From NCBI GenBank assembly GCA_022494885.1, contig JAGVSM010004977.1, forward strand, positions 186,001-250,000: a stretch of 64,000 nt of DNA, given 5' to 3'. Below, one piece after another: positions 29,707-40,311 of this stretch; the stretch's first letter is position 1; the number at the start of each line of letters is the position of its first letter. This stretch comes from Micrasema longulum (Eukaryota > Arthropoda > Insecta > Trichoptera > Brachycentridae). Below the pieces are notes generated by a model, which saw only the letters and a list, made by a program, of their open reading frames with translations, was not told the origin of the DNA and ran no database searches. The position numbers and the translations under genes are program-made.

Positions 29707-31294
29707 ATTCCCGATTATTTTAAAATATATAATATTGTGGTATGATAAATCGTGACCATAGAATTTCATGACATTATTTAAAAATTCACATATATCTTTG
29801 TTTATCTTATAAGGAGAAATGAAAATCACCTTTCATATAAAAATGATAGAAATGGTTTTTCGTCAGTTAATTATCTATTTAAATTGAGTTGAATCATTGT
29901 TTTAAGCAATGTTTTCAGTACTTCAGCAGTTCACAGTTTTTACATTTAAAGAACTTTAAAATATTAATAATTTCTTTGTTTGGCAATTTTGACAACAAAG
30001 TTTGACTGATGATTGTAAAAATGACCAGGACATAGAGAGATAGAGAAGATATATCAATTTCAAGACCTCTATGCTGCAAGACGCTTCTACCTGCAAAAAA
30101 AACTATTTATACTGAGTCATTGACAGACTTACAATACACAATACTTGAATTTCCACAGAACGGGTATTTTATGAAAATACATTCAACCGGTGTACCTTTG
30201 TGCATAAAAAATACATACATAGGTAACTTAGTGTGATTGAATTGATTTATTTAGCAACATACACTTAAATCAAAATATTTATGCCTTAAACCCTTGACGA
30301 ATTTGTATGGTTACACAAAATAAAGCATTGTTGAAATAGATATTAAAATATCAACATAACCTCAAAGTAATACAATAAGATTTACCTGTATTCTGGGCCA
30401 GTTTTGCAAGCCGGGATCAATATATTTTGGTGATTCACATATTGCAGTCCTTTTGGTTTTCAATTGTTCATTTATCATGCATTTTCGACTATTTAAAGCA
30501 GAGGTTCCCAAACTTTTTTGTGTCGTAGACCCCTTGCTATATTTTTCGGTTTTTGGTAGACCCCTTACTTACCTGATATTGATTTTTCAGAAATTTCTAA
30601 CTGTAGTGAAGTTTAGTGTTAAAACTTAAAGTTAAAACAAATGTTAAGTTTCATACATTTATTAATTGAATTTAAATTAAAACTACTCAAAATAAAATTT
30701 TGTATCTGTTATATAAAATAAACGTAACATAAAATAAACTAAGCAATAAGTATTTTTTTTAGTGGGAAGGGTGAACCTGATGCTTTAATAATAAATTATC
30801 AACATTTGGCGTCAATTTTGTCAGGTTTTATCTTAAATCTCTTCTGCCAATGATGTCCAGTCTGTTTCTTTTTTTCGTTAGGAGATTGGTAACAGCGCTG
30901 AACCCCTTTTCCACTAGGAATGACGATGGAAAGGAAATTAAAAATTTGCTCGCTATATTCCATAATACAGGATAAGTAACGGGTATGTTTTTTTGCAGCC
31001 AGAAGTACAGAAGTACTATCAGTGTATGTTGAGATCCACTATCGTGGACCCCCATTTTCATTTCATAGACCCCCAAATTTTTTTTCGTTGACGTAGACCC
31101 CTTGCAGGTTGTCATAGACCCCTGGGGGTCGATATAGACCACTTTGGGAATCACTGATTTAAAGCAAAGGCGCTTTAATTTTGAACAACTGTCAAATTTA
31201 TTTTTGCCCCCCTACCCCCCTCCTCATCCCCTGAATCTACCGATTTATTTTTCTGAATCTACCTATTTTCGCTTGATCCAGTCTGGCAACCCTG
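29707..31294. mobile_element. Second copy of the 22,543 hAT, rearranged
   Basis: Collinear with 22,828-24,271: it shares AATATTGTGGTATGATAAAT, ATTGTAAAAATGACCAGGA and TGCTGCAAGACGCTTCTACC, and ends CTGGCAACCCTG. The left ~280 bp are absent, and about 520 bp of the middle of copy 1 (23,595-24,118) are missing between two CACAT words. A younger hAT (30,499-31,156) is inserted near the right end. Confidence 0.85.
30499..31156 (-). mobile_element. hAT element with transposase remnant, exact TSD
   Basis: Termini CAGAGGTTCCCAAACTTT and AAAGTGG-type CCACTTTGGGAATCACTG are inverted repeats, flanked by a perfect 8-bp duplication ATTTAAAG (30,491-30,498 and 31,157-31,164). A minus-strand frame (30,828-31,154) encodes VLWNIASKFLISFPSSFLVE, then KGFSAVTNLLTKKRNRLDI, the C-terminal dimerisation region of hAT transposases (ZBED5/FAM200-like). 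Most of the transposase is deleted, so it is non-autonomous. It is nested in the older hAT copy. Confidence 0.92.
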
Positions 31295-32369
31295 CCCTTA
31301 AGTTGGGAGATATACATTTGGATGACTTTCTCGGCGAATGTATGACAAAAACTTGCCATTTTTATGTTTTATGATTGTAAAAAAAATGGTCCCTATATAA
31401 GGTGTTCATTGCCTATATGGAACGCCTACTGTTCATGTTTAGTATTTATTATAATTAATAAAAGGCTGGTGGTTCATTATAAAAAGAGATTTATTTCTTA
31501 AGGTATTGGTAACTATATATTTCTCTATAAGTAATCTTAACACTTTGATTCACTATGGCTCTTATTTTGTGGAAAAAACTAGTTGGTTCACTAAAAATAA
31601 TTTAATTAACAACTAACAAAATGAAATTAACATTTGCTTTGAAAATAACCTACCGATCATACACACTGGCCTTACGTGGATTGATACAAAAATAATTTTG
31701 TATGTAATCTGTTTTAAAATAATCAAAACATTAGGTTTAAATGGTAATCATTCAACGATAATATTTAAAAACATTTGTAAATGGTAAAAAATTCTTACAT
31801 TACAAATATAAAGATTTTTATAAACGTAAAACAATTAATACATTATAATTTCTATATAAAAAAATGGCACTAACTACAAGTAACTTTAAGGACACAGAGG
31901 TACATTTTAAATAATAATTATAAAGATCTGTGCAATAGATTAATCAATAAATCAATGTGAAATCAAAACCAAAAATTTCCTAATTAAGAATAATTCAACC
32001 GAATTAAATAAAACAATTAAGATATTGTAAACATAATATTGCTTAGTTTTTTTATTGCCTTTTATAAATTTAAGAAAAAACAGTAGAAGAAATGTTTTGC
32101 TGCATATAAAATATTATAACATTAAAAAAACAAACATACATAGATAGTATAGGATTTCAAATTTGTGTCTTTTTATTTTGTGAATTTATTATTGTAAAAA
32201 GATTTTTTATTTAAAATTATATATTTATATACAGAACATTTTTATTTTAAATTCATTTTTAAAATATTAAGCATTATGTTGGGGAGGAGATTTGATCTTT
32301 ACCATGTTTTTTTAATCTGCAACAATACATTAAACCCTAATTTACTTAGACTACTATTTTTTTTTAGGA
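31295..32369. other. Intergenic, AT-rich, nothing recognised
   Basis: No open frames of note, no repeat termini seen. Confidence 0.5.
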
Positions 32370-32552
32370 ATAATAGCCTCTATTTTAGAGGCTTGTCAGC
32401 AGGTGGGAAAAAAAGAATGTGGAAGGAAGTAATGAAAAATACACAACACTCAAAAAAATCTACCGTACATTTTTTCTTGCAAATGGTGGGATTTGAACCT
32501 GCAATGCCAGTTTCACAGTTGGTCGTCTAACCCACGGCGCCTGTGTGTAGAT
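32370..32552 (-). repeat. tRNA-derived SINE fragment (family D)
   Basis: The minus strand begins GCGCCGTGGGTTAGACGACC and has box-B-like GGTTCAAATCCC, a tRNA-like head. Its body (read on plus: AGCCTCTATTTTAGAGGCTT, GTCAGCAGGTGGGA) recurs at 37,037-37,110, so it is a dispersed SINE rather than a tRNA gene. Confidence 0.65.
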
Positions 32553-34505
32553 AAGTTTCCTTAGTTTCACAAATAATGTATTATTTTATATGCAGCAACA
32601 ACATTAAATCTTTGTTTTACCGAAAACAGATAGTAAAAAGATATCCTGATGAAAATATTAACAAGTTTATAAAAAAATATTTTATGAATTTAAATTAAAA
32701 TTATATTCAATTAAATGATCTTTGTTTGAACAGAAGCAGATTTTCTAGAGATTTTTGCAAATAAAATAAATAAACGTAATATTGTGAAAACATTAGATTT
32801 TTAAAGTTGGAAATATTTCATGTCGAAAAGTGGTACTAAAAATCTATTTCAATTGTACTAAACCAACTTCACAGTTTGATTCATTATCTGGTTTAATTAG
32901 ATAATAAATTTTGTAACAACTTTTTTATTGTGATTTTTCAACATTGATTTATGAAGTTGATGTAATAATTGTGTAAAATAGTTATTTTGATATAAATGGT
33001 ATAATTTATGTTCATATAATATAATATATTGGTGCAATTAAAATACAATTATGAATCACAAACAAAAACAATAAATAATAACTACAATAAACTAAAAACA
33101 ATTTGAATTATCAGGTTGTTGCATAATTAATTTGCTCTATTTAATTGAAAAAGTACACAATTATTAAGTTTATTTTATTTATTGACATTAATAATTGGTG
33201 GAATTTCATTGTAATTGGGAAATAACTTATAATTTCATACAAGCTATTATTAATTTTATTTGACCAATTGGCTCTTTCACCCTCTAACGGAGAACTTAAT
33301 TTGATTCCATATTTACATTATATTAAAATCTCAAATTATATTTTCATTCTAAATGCAATTAATCAATCACCAAACAAAAGTTCATTTTATTTTACTGTTT
33401 AAATAAAAACAATTATTTGACACAAACCCAACTAATTTGTTGCCTTATACATATGTACATACAGTAAATTTACGAAACATCAAATAAAAAAACTTAAACA
33501 ATTAAAAATACTGCAAGACTAACATTAAATATTTATCAATAACAATATCTTTGGAAACGAAATTTGTATTATTGAATTTACACATATGTATATAACAATA
33601 GTATGTAATACATAGTATCAGCATCTAATTTTATAATATACACATCTTAAAATATAAAAAAGTCTAAATAAGGTCATGTTTTGATTTAATTAATACATTA
33701 TTCACAATTATTTTGACATATTCTCTGCTACAAAAACACAACTGCAATTGCATTTTTCATATTAATTAATTAATTGATTGATTAAAAAAATACAAACAAT
33801 TCAATTTTATACACATCGACAGTAAAAAAGGCTAAGTAATAACTAATGCGCCATAAAGTGAATTTTGCAATATAGTCAATTAATGATTTCAAATAAAAGG
33901 TGAGCATAACTGTTTTTATTTTAAATTAATTCTAAAACTATGCAGGTAAGATGGATGTTATGTAAAACTATTGGGGGCATGTAAGATAAATACCAAAAAC
34001 AGATTTTAATATGTTCACAGACATTTTTTTCTCATAGGATCTACTCATACAAACACATATTGCAACTTTCTTACTTTTTGGAATATTCTGCTTCCGATTG
34101 GACTGTAGTTGATGGTTTGAAGTAAAGATGTGGATAATTGCGCTGACACTTTCGTGGCAGAGTGTTTTGCAATATCTTCTACCATATAATCATTTTAGTT
34201 GTAGGCTATTGCCGTTCTTTCAATACCAATGTATTTAGGACCGACAAGTAAAACCATAATTTCCTAAATGAGAAACACAATGTTCAAGGCTATTCTAGGC
34301 ATAATAGTTAATGTAAACCTGAATGACAATTCGTAAAAATAAATTAAACTTTGTGTGATATAAATACGGTGATTTTATGAATGACGCACAAAAAGGTTAA
34401 TACCAAAATTTACATATGATTTTTGCGGGTCTTAGTCCCATACAACGCATATGATTCGGGCTATAATGGCGCCACATAGCCTTTTTACCATCTATATTAT
34501 ATATT
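32553..34505. other. Intergenic, extremely AT-rich, nothing recognised
   Basis: About 1.95 kb of low-complexity A/T sequence with no supported gene, RNA or repeat terminus. Confidence 0.55.
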
Positions 34506-34509
34506 ATTA

Positions 34510-34645
34510 TTCTTCTTCTTTTCCACATCTGCTTCTAAGTGGAACATGTGGACATCGCCATCGAAAGATCGTCATCGACCGCCTTGACGGCGGAGCCCGC
34601 AGGTGTGAAGAAGAGACAGCTTGGGTTAATCGCCTGAGACATTCG
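34510..34645 (-). repeat. LINE 3' fragment
   Basis: The minus strand reads INPSCLFFTPAG and then VDDDLSMAMSTC, a decayed match to [12 protein letters not shown] ... LVMSTCSN at the 3' end of the LINE at 51,535-52,150. Confidence 0.65.
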
Positions 34646-34849
34646 CAGTACGAGTATAATATATATTATAATATTTACATAATGTTTCTTCCTCGCTAAT
34701 AAAACAAGGTGATTGAGTTTAGAAAGAGAATTTGTTTTATTTATAAAATAAAAAAAGCAATTTACCTTTTGTCGCATCTATTGAATTGAATTAATGATTG
34801 TTTATTTTTTGTTGTTAATCACATATAAAAAATATTTAATATTGACATA

Positions 34850-34908
34850 GTTGGAATTCGAATCCTAGACTTAATACATGGCCCGATGCGTTAACCACTA
34901 CACCAAGC
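34850..34908 (-). repeat. tRNA-like SINE head fragment
   Basis: The minus strand has TGGTGTAGTGGTTAACGCAT and box-B-like GGATTCGAATTCC. The anticodon and acceptor arms do not close, so this is a SINE head, not a tRNA. Confidence 0.55.
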
Positions 34909-35384
34909 ATAATTGCAGATGTGAGAAAATGTTTGACAAATCTATGACAATTATTCAACTAATATTTTATCCATATTTTGGTATCCGAAAAACTTATATT
35001 AATTTCTATTTCTCTTTCAGCCATAAAAAAATAAAACTAAGAATGTTTATTAACATTTTTAAAAGAATGATTTGTTTGGAGTTGGTTGAAGTTGATACAG
35101 ACATTTTTAAATGTAAAAATTAATTATAAAGGGCATTGTCAGAGTATATCATAGTTAATATTTTTAAAATAAATAACCTCTAGTCTATATTATCAAATTT
35201 ATATGCAGTAATACTGAAATGTATTTAACATCAAGGATTTCAAAATGATAAATAGAGCATTTTGATTCATTGATGATAACATAGTTCATTTTTGATAAAG
35301 TTTTTTCAGATAACAAGCAAGATAAATCTTTGATTAGCAATATAAAGAATTTAATAAGACAACCATCATCAACAAATTCATGAA

Positions 35385-35620
35385 AGAGTGCTGGCTCGGC
35401 TGATAAAGACTCAGCATGACCAAATCCAACAAATGACTGAAGATGGACATGACAAAAGTCAGAATAATCGGCGTACACGCATGAGAAGATGAATGAATGT
35501 AGAGGAAGGAGGTCTGTGTGCAAAGAAAGGGGGCGTAAAAGAGAGTGGAGTGCGAACCTCAGATTTGGAGTCTGCAACGCCAGGACCGCATCCGGCTTAT
35601 TATTTATTTAAAAATAAATA
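35385..35620 (+). repeat. LINE 3' fragment
   Basis: Broken frames read MTEDGHDKSQNN and then MNVEEGGLC, KKGGVKESGV, corresponding to the MSKADRTEG ... [10 protein letters not shown] end of the element at 20,577-21,541. Confidence 0.55.
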
Positions 35621-36939
35621 AGAAATACAAGTACCTACATACATACGTACATACCCTCCTAGAACAGTCTCTAAAAGCACACTATTAATAGTTTACGGAA
35701 ACCCTCCGCATGCTTCTCACAGCACAGACAGGACTGGATGTTGGCAATTGAAGCAGAAAACGGCAGTGAATCATCAGAACATGAAATTGTTGACATATTA
35801 GAACTTACAAAATCGATTGGCGGATTGGAGGATCGATCAAAATCACCAACTTTTGAAAGATGGCAGAAAGCGCAAATGATAAAAAAGATCCAGAGAGCAA
35901 AAATGATGTTATCATTCAACCAAAAAGCGAATACGTTTAGTTGTATCGAGAAGAGATCAGTAAGAAAATCAAGATTTAACAAATTTAAAAGGGGTTTTAT
36001 TATACTGTTTTGACACAAATATGATTATTTTTTTATTAAATATTTAATAACCAAAAACAAAATAGCCCTCCTTTTTGTACTGGCTAGGAGTCTCATATAA
36101 CATGGCATTTTATAGGAACATATCTACCGTAATGTAGAAGAGTTACCTGCAACGAGAAATCAAATAATACAAATTAAAATGCGCTATTGATCATATATCA
36201 ATCGTACATTTCTTTTATTTGCCATTTTGATCGGAATGGGAAAATAATTGTTCAGTAGTTTGAGCAAATATTCTGAGCATTTTGAAGTGACTTAACCCAT
36301 TTACACCCCCGCTAGGCTAAATCAACGAATAAACAACTTAATTTAACAACACACACTCATAACCCCTTCTCACCTGAATCAATTTCTCTAAAAACAAAAT
36401 GTAATTAGAAAGATCTGTACGAACACATTATTATAATAATGGTTAGTTGTAACCTTTTTTCATTATATATTTGTTATAAACTGTGTCTAAAAATTTAAAA
36501 CATATAAATAAAGGTTTTGACCATTTTACATAAAAGATTTAACAGATGGAATAATTAAGGAAATTTAGATGTTTAAGCATAGAAAAAAAAATTGAATTTT
36601 AAGATTTCTATATTCCCGTTTCAAAGTGGCTACCCATCTCTGTTAAAGTAATCTTTCGGTACTAAACATGACTACAAAAATTTGTACAAATTAAAAATAT
36701 TGTCGCAAAAAAGAGAGGCAATTTGAGAGTACTATTAAAAAAAAAAAAAAAAAAAACAAAGATTGTTTCCTTTTAAAGGGACATTAGGTGATAAGGGGTT
36801 AAATAACTTTAACTTATTTACATAAATACCTGCTTTATTATATTTGCTTAAGAAAATAATTTTATAACAGTTTAAAAATGCGAAAAATTTAAGTAATGGC
36901 CGGAGAAACGGAGCATACTCATTTTTATTTTTAAACGCA
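35621..36939. other. Intergenic; one unexplained open segment
   Basis: 35,738-36,013 is open on both strands. The plus frame (91 codons, Glu/Lys/Ser-rich, starting MLAIEAENGSESSEHEIVD) looks protein-like but matches no family I recognise. It has no partner exons and is not called as a gene. A 20-bp A run lies at 36,739-36,758. The rest is AT-rich. Confidence 0.4.
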
Positions 36940-37115
36940 CCTAATGGTGCATAGGGCTCTGCATTGATATACCAATCGCAGTAGATAAAGACACAATGAT
37001 CAGAATAAGTCCTTGCTTTCTGAGAAATAACCGCTAAGCCTCTATTTTAGAGGCTTGTCAGCAGGTGGGAGAGAAAGGATATGGAAGGAAGTTATGAATA
37101 ATTCACCACAATACC
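36940..37115 (-). repeat. SINE fragment (family D)
   Basis: Shares AGCCTCTATTTTAGAGGCTT and GTCAGCAGGTGGGA with 32,370-32,480. The adjoining CTAATGGTGCATAGGGCTCTG resembles the 3' part of SINE family A read in reverse. Confidence 0.5.
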
Positions 37116-38104
37116 CGGAGATAACGCTGCTATATCATGTTTTATGATTTATATTTAACTCATTCTCTCTTATAAATGTTTAACATCTCTCAGATCTCTC
37201 GGACATTAATTAATTTCTGTGGATATGAAAAATATCAAATTTTTTCAAACCTTTATACTTCAGAAATTATTCAACTTTTTTTTCTGGTTTTCAAACTGAT
37301 AATAAATTAATTGTCAAAATTCATAAAACGTGTGTTATTATTTTACAATACATTTTGTTCAATCTAATAACAGCAAAATTTATTTCAAACTTGGTTTAAA
37401 CATAATAAAGGACGACGGGATTTATTTATATATTTGCTCCAAAACCAACAAACCAGCCGGAAGCCAGCTGTGAAACTGCCGATATCGGTAATTAAAAAAT
37501 ACACACGCCGCTTTTGAATATCTGTAGGTACGGGAATAAATCAATTTTAAATTTTGTGTATATTTGAACGAACATCCAGGGCTCGTATTACAGTTAACAT
37601 TTATCTTCAATTTAAACAAAGTAAAATTAAGTTGTCTGTATAAAAAATAAAATTTGTATGCTTTTTTTCTAAGTATGTTCAATTACATCGGTGAAGATAC
37701 TTTAAATTTTCGTATAAATATACACATTTTCGTACATAAATATAATTTTTACTTTATACTATCTCGATATGTACAGAGGAAGATAGAATTTGTAAGTTTG
37801 ATGCTTAAAAACTTTAGATATTAATACTTTTTTGAATAAAGTGAGTAGTGATGTATCGCCATTTTTGCGTTTTGCCGGCCTAAGTTAAGTTTAATTTTTA
37901 TAAATCTCAGGGGTTTAATTAATAAATAGATACAATTTAAATAAGGTATGATTGATGAGAATTTTCGTCTCATTAAAAAATCCAAGAATTTTTTACATTG
38001 GTTTCTTTTCTAATGATTACATTCCAATTCTTTTGTACAAGTCACATTATATTCTAAAACAAATAAAAAAATAACCCATATCTGAAATATTGTGACTGAC
38101 GGAA
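37116..38104. other. Intergenic, nothing recognised
   Basis: AT-rich. An 86-codon minus-strand frame (37,422-37,682) has no recognisable domain. Confidence 0.5.
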
Positions 38105-38119
38105 ACACCTTTATTTTAT

Positions 38120-38400
38120 GGCATTTACAGGGATTAAGACCTGTCACATGTGTGCAAAGTGATCGCTCAAACCAGCTTAAGACAGGTCATAACTCCTGTA
38201 AATATAAACAGGAGGTCATTGAACATTTAAATTTTTAGTTAAATTGCAAGAACATATTTTTTTAATGCTTAGGCTTCCATCTTGATTTCTCAAATGTGTT
38301 CTCCGTCTCTGTAGTAATACATTAAATATTTATGAACGTAAATGGAGGTAAAATCCAGTACTCGTCTACAAACATTAGGACATACTCAAAATATTGGTGA
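38120..38400. repeat. MITE family F relative
   Basis: GCATTTACAGGGATTAAGAC and GACAGGTCATAACTCCTGTA form an inverted pair. AAATCCAGTACTCGTCTACA, AACATTAGGACATACTCAAA at the right recur at 52,232 and 56,380 as a second terminal motif. Confidence 0.5.
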
Positions 38401-38910
38401 TTAACCTATAAATATTAATTTCTCAGTATCTTAAGTTCAGTTAATTGATAAATGACACGATGAGAGATGAATTAAAATAATAAAAATTGTACAAAAATAC
38501 TATTAAAATTATATGCATTCTGATAATAAAATAAAACATTGCGATAAAAAATATTATCAAAAATTTAAAACTTATAAACTAGAAATACAATAGAAAAAGT
38601 TGACAATTGATCAATATTTGTAGATAAATTTACTTGTTTTACAAACATTAAAAAAAAAACGTATAATGTGTATTCACAAAAATCACTTGGACCAATATTC
38701 AAATAATTTAATTGAATGCACATTATTAAATTGATTTATTAACTTCATAATTTAAAAAATATAAATAGGTAGTGTGAAATATATTTTGTAGCCAAAGTTT
38801 TTAAATTATGTATATTTGATTTTTGGAAAAAAAAATATTTTTTTAAATAAAGCGATCAAAAAATTCTAATTTAATTTCATAGATTTGGTTTCAATGATCA
38901 GATACGAGTA
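38401..38910. other. Intergenic, nothing recognised
   Basis: AT-rich, no feature supported. Confidence 0.5.
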
Positions 38911-38914
38911 AACC

Positions 38915-39091
38915 ACGTTCTCAAGTAAATCTTAATGAAGATGATGATATAAGAGAGATAAACGGGGAAGAAGTAAAAAGTGCTGCTAAATATATGAAGT
39001 ATAGAAAAGCGCAAGGTTCCGATAATGTTGCTACAGAGTTTATAAAGGCGGGCGAAATTATTTTTGTCTGGATGCACAAGCTTTTTAACTG
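38915..39091 (+). repeat. LINE reverse transcriptase N-terminal fragment
   Basis: The frame reads EEVKSAAKYMKYRKAQGSDN and then VATEFIKAGE ... WMHKLFN. This is the conserved start of non-LTR reverse transcriptase (KxGKAxGxDxIxxEFxKxG). It ends in a stop at 39,091. Confidence 0.75.
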
Positions 39092-39260
39092 ATATTTAGA
39101 GGAGGAATACACTCAATCAGATTGTGGTTTGTGGTTTTTAAATTGTACACTGCGTGAGTATTTTCCTCGACTACAAAAGCCCATGAATAGAAAGTACCAG
39201 TACATTGAGAACTCGTTACATTACCAGTTTGGTAAAATATTAAATCGTTGTGGTTGAGTC

Positions 39261-39430
39261 GAGTTGTGGTCCCGTGGCTAGTGTCGCACCCCACTCTACC
39301 ACAACTTGATTTCCATTTTCTAGTTGTGTCATTTACAACTCTTTGAATTTTCATTTATTTCAATTTTGGCTATTTGGCGACCAAAATTGTAATATTTGGG
39401 TAAATCGTAAGAACGCAAAGATTTCTTTAA
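39261..39430 (+). repeat. SINE family B copy
   Basis: Head GAGTTGTGGTCCCGTGGCTA and CCCACTCTACCACAACTTG (tRNA-like middle deleted), then body TTGGGTAAATCGTAAGAACG and an A/T-rich tail. Collinear with 46,005-46,180. Confidence 0.7.
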
Positions 39431-39815
39431 AAAAAAAACTATTTAGATCCCTAGAACAAACAATTAAATATCCGGATACAGTAGTCTACAGTACTTTCAA
39501 ATAGATGCGATGTAATTTTGGAGTTGTAACTTGCATAATTTCAAGACAGCATCTGGGCTCGAGAGTTCGTCACTTGAGGTCCAAACTCATGAATCTAGAA
39601 AGAAGTCGTTTGGAGAATTAAGAACTGTGCCTCTATGAAAATTTTGGATGCTTGGAACCAATTACCGAAATATTATGACTTTAAAATTTTAAAATGTACA
39701 AAACAAGAACTCTCTTTTTCTTACATTTTTGAGAAACTTTGCAGCTTTACATCTAATTCCCCGTAGCACTAAACTTCCCCCATTTTTATTTGTGATAGTA
39801 CGCACATTTTTATAT

Positions 39816-39821
39816 TTTATT
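39816..39821 (-). terminator. mbc: Candidate mbc poly(A) signal
   Basis: AATAAA on the minus strand about 100 bp downstream of the mbc stop codon. Another AATAAA lies at 39,785-39,790. Either could be used. Confidence 0.4.
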
Positions 39822-39922
39822 TGTGAACTTCCTGTTATGCATACATAAAAAAGGCTATTAAAGATTTGAATGAACTGTACATATTTACCTGATGCGATGA
39901 TTTCCCAAACAAATAAAATGAC

Positions 39923-40311
39923 TTAATTTTGAACTGAATGCAACCGTTTCTTCGGTGGAGGGGTCGGCGCCTTTTCCTTGTGAATAGAATTAAGATTCCT
40001 TCGCAGTGCGTGCGCGGTGGCGGGCTGCAAAGACTTGTACAGGGCGGAGTCTCTAGGAGTGAATACTGTATCGTAGTCCTGGCGCGTCAACACGGGGCTA
40101 GTGACCGCGCTGCGTGATGCACTGCCGTTGTTGGTTCTGCTCTTGACGGGTGAGTTTACGTTGAAGTTGATGGCCTGATAGTAGCTCTCGGGCGGCGGGA
40201 GAGGACTTTTTATGTTGTGGGGGGGACTCGTTATGTTGTGGTCGCAGCGAATAGTCTTCTGCGGCAGCGGCGGGGGGTCGTCTTCCGTACTGATGTTTGA
40301 ATCTGTCGTTC
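39923..40311 (-). CDS. mbc: mbc last exon (proline-rich tail)
   Basis: Acceptor TTTCCTAG, ends TAA at 39,923. Encodes [13 protein letters not shown], which has the PxLPxK form bound by the Crk N-terminal SH3 domain, several further proline runs ([10 protein letters not shown]) and a final [13 protein letters not shown]1 and fly Mbc bind Crk through such tail motifs. The exon is much richer in G+C than the surrounding introns. Confidence 0.93.

Noticed and set aside
32484..32552. tRNA gene on the minus strand
   Set aside because: Box A and B present, but no acceptor pairing and linked to a dispersed repeat body.
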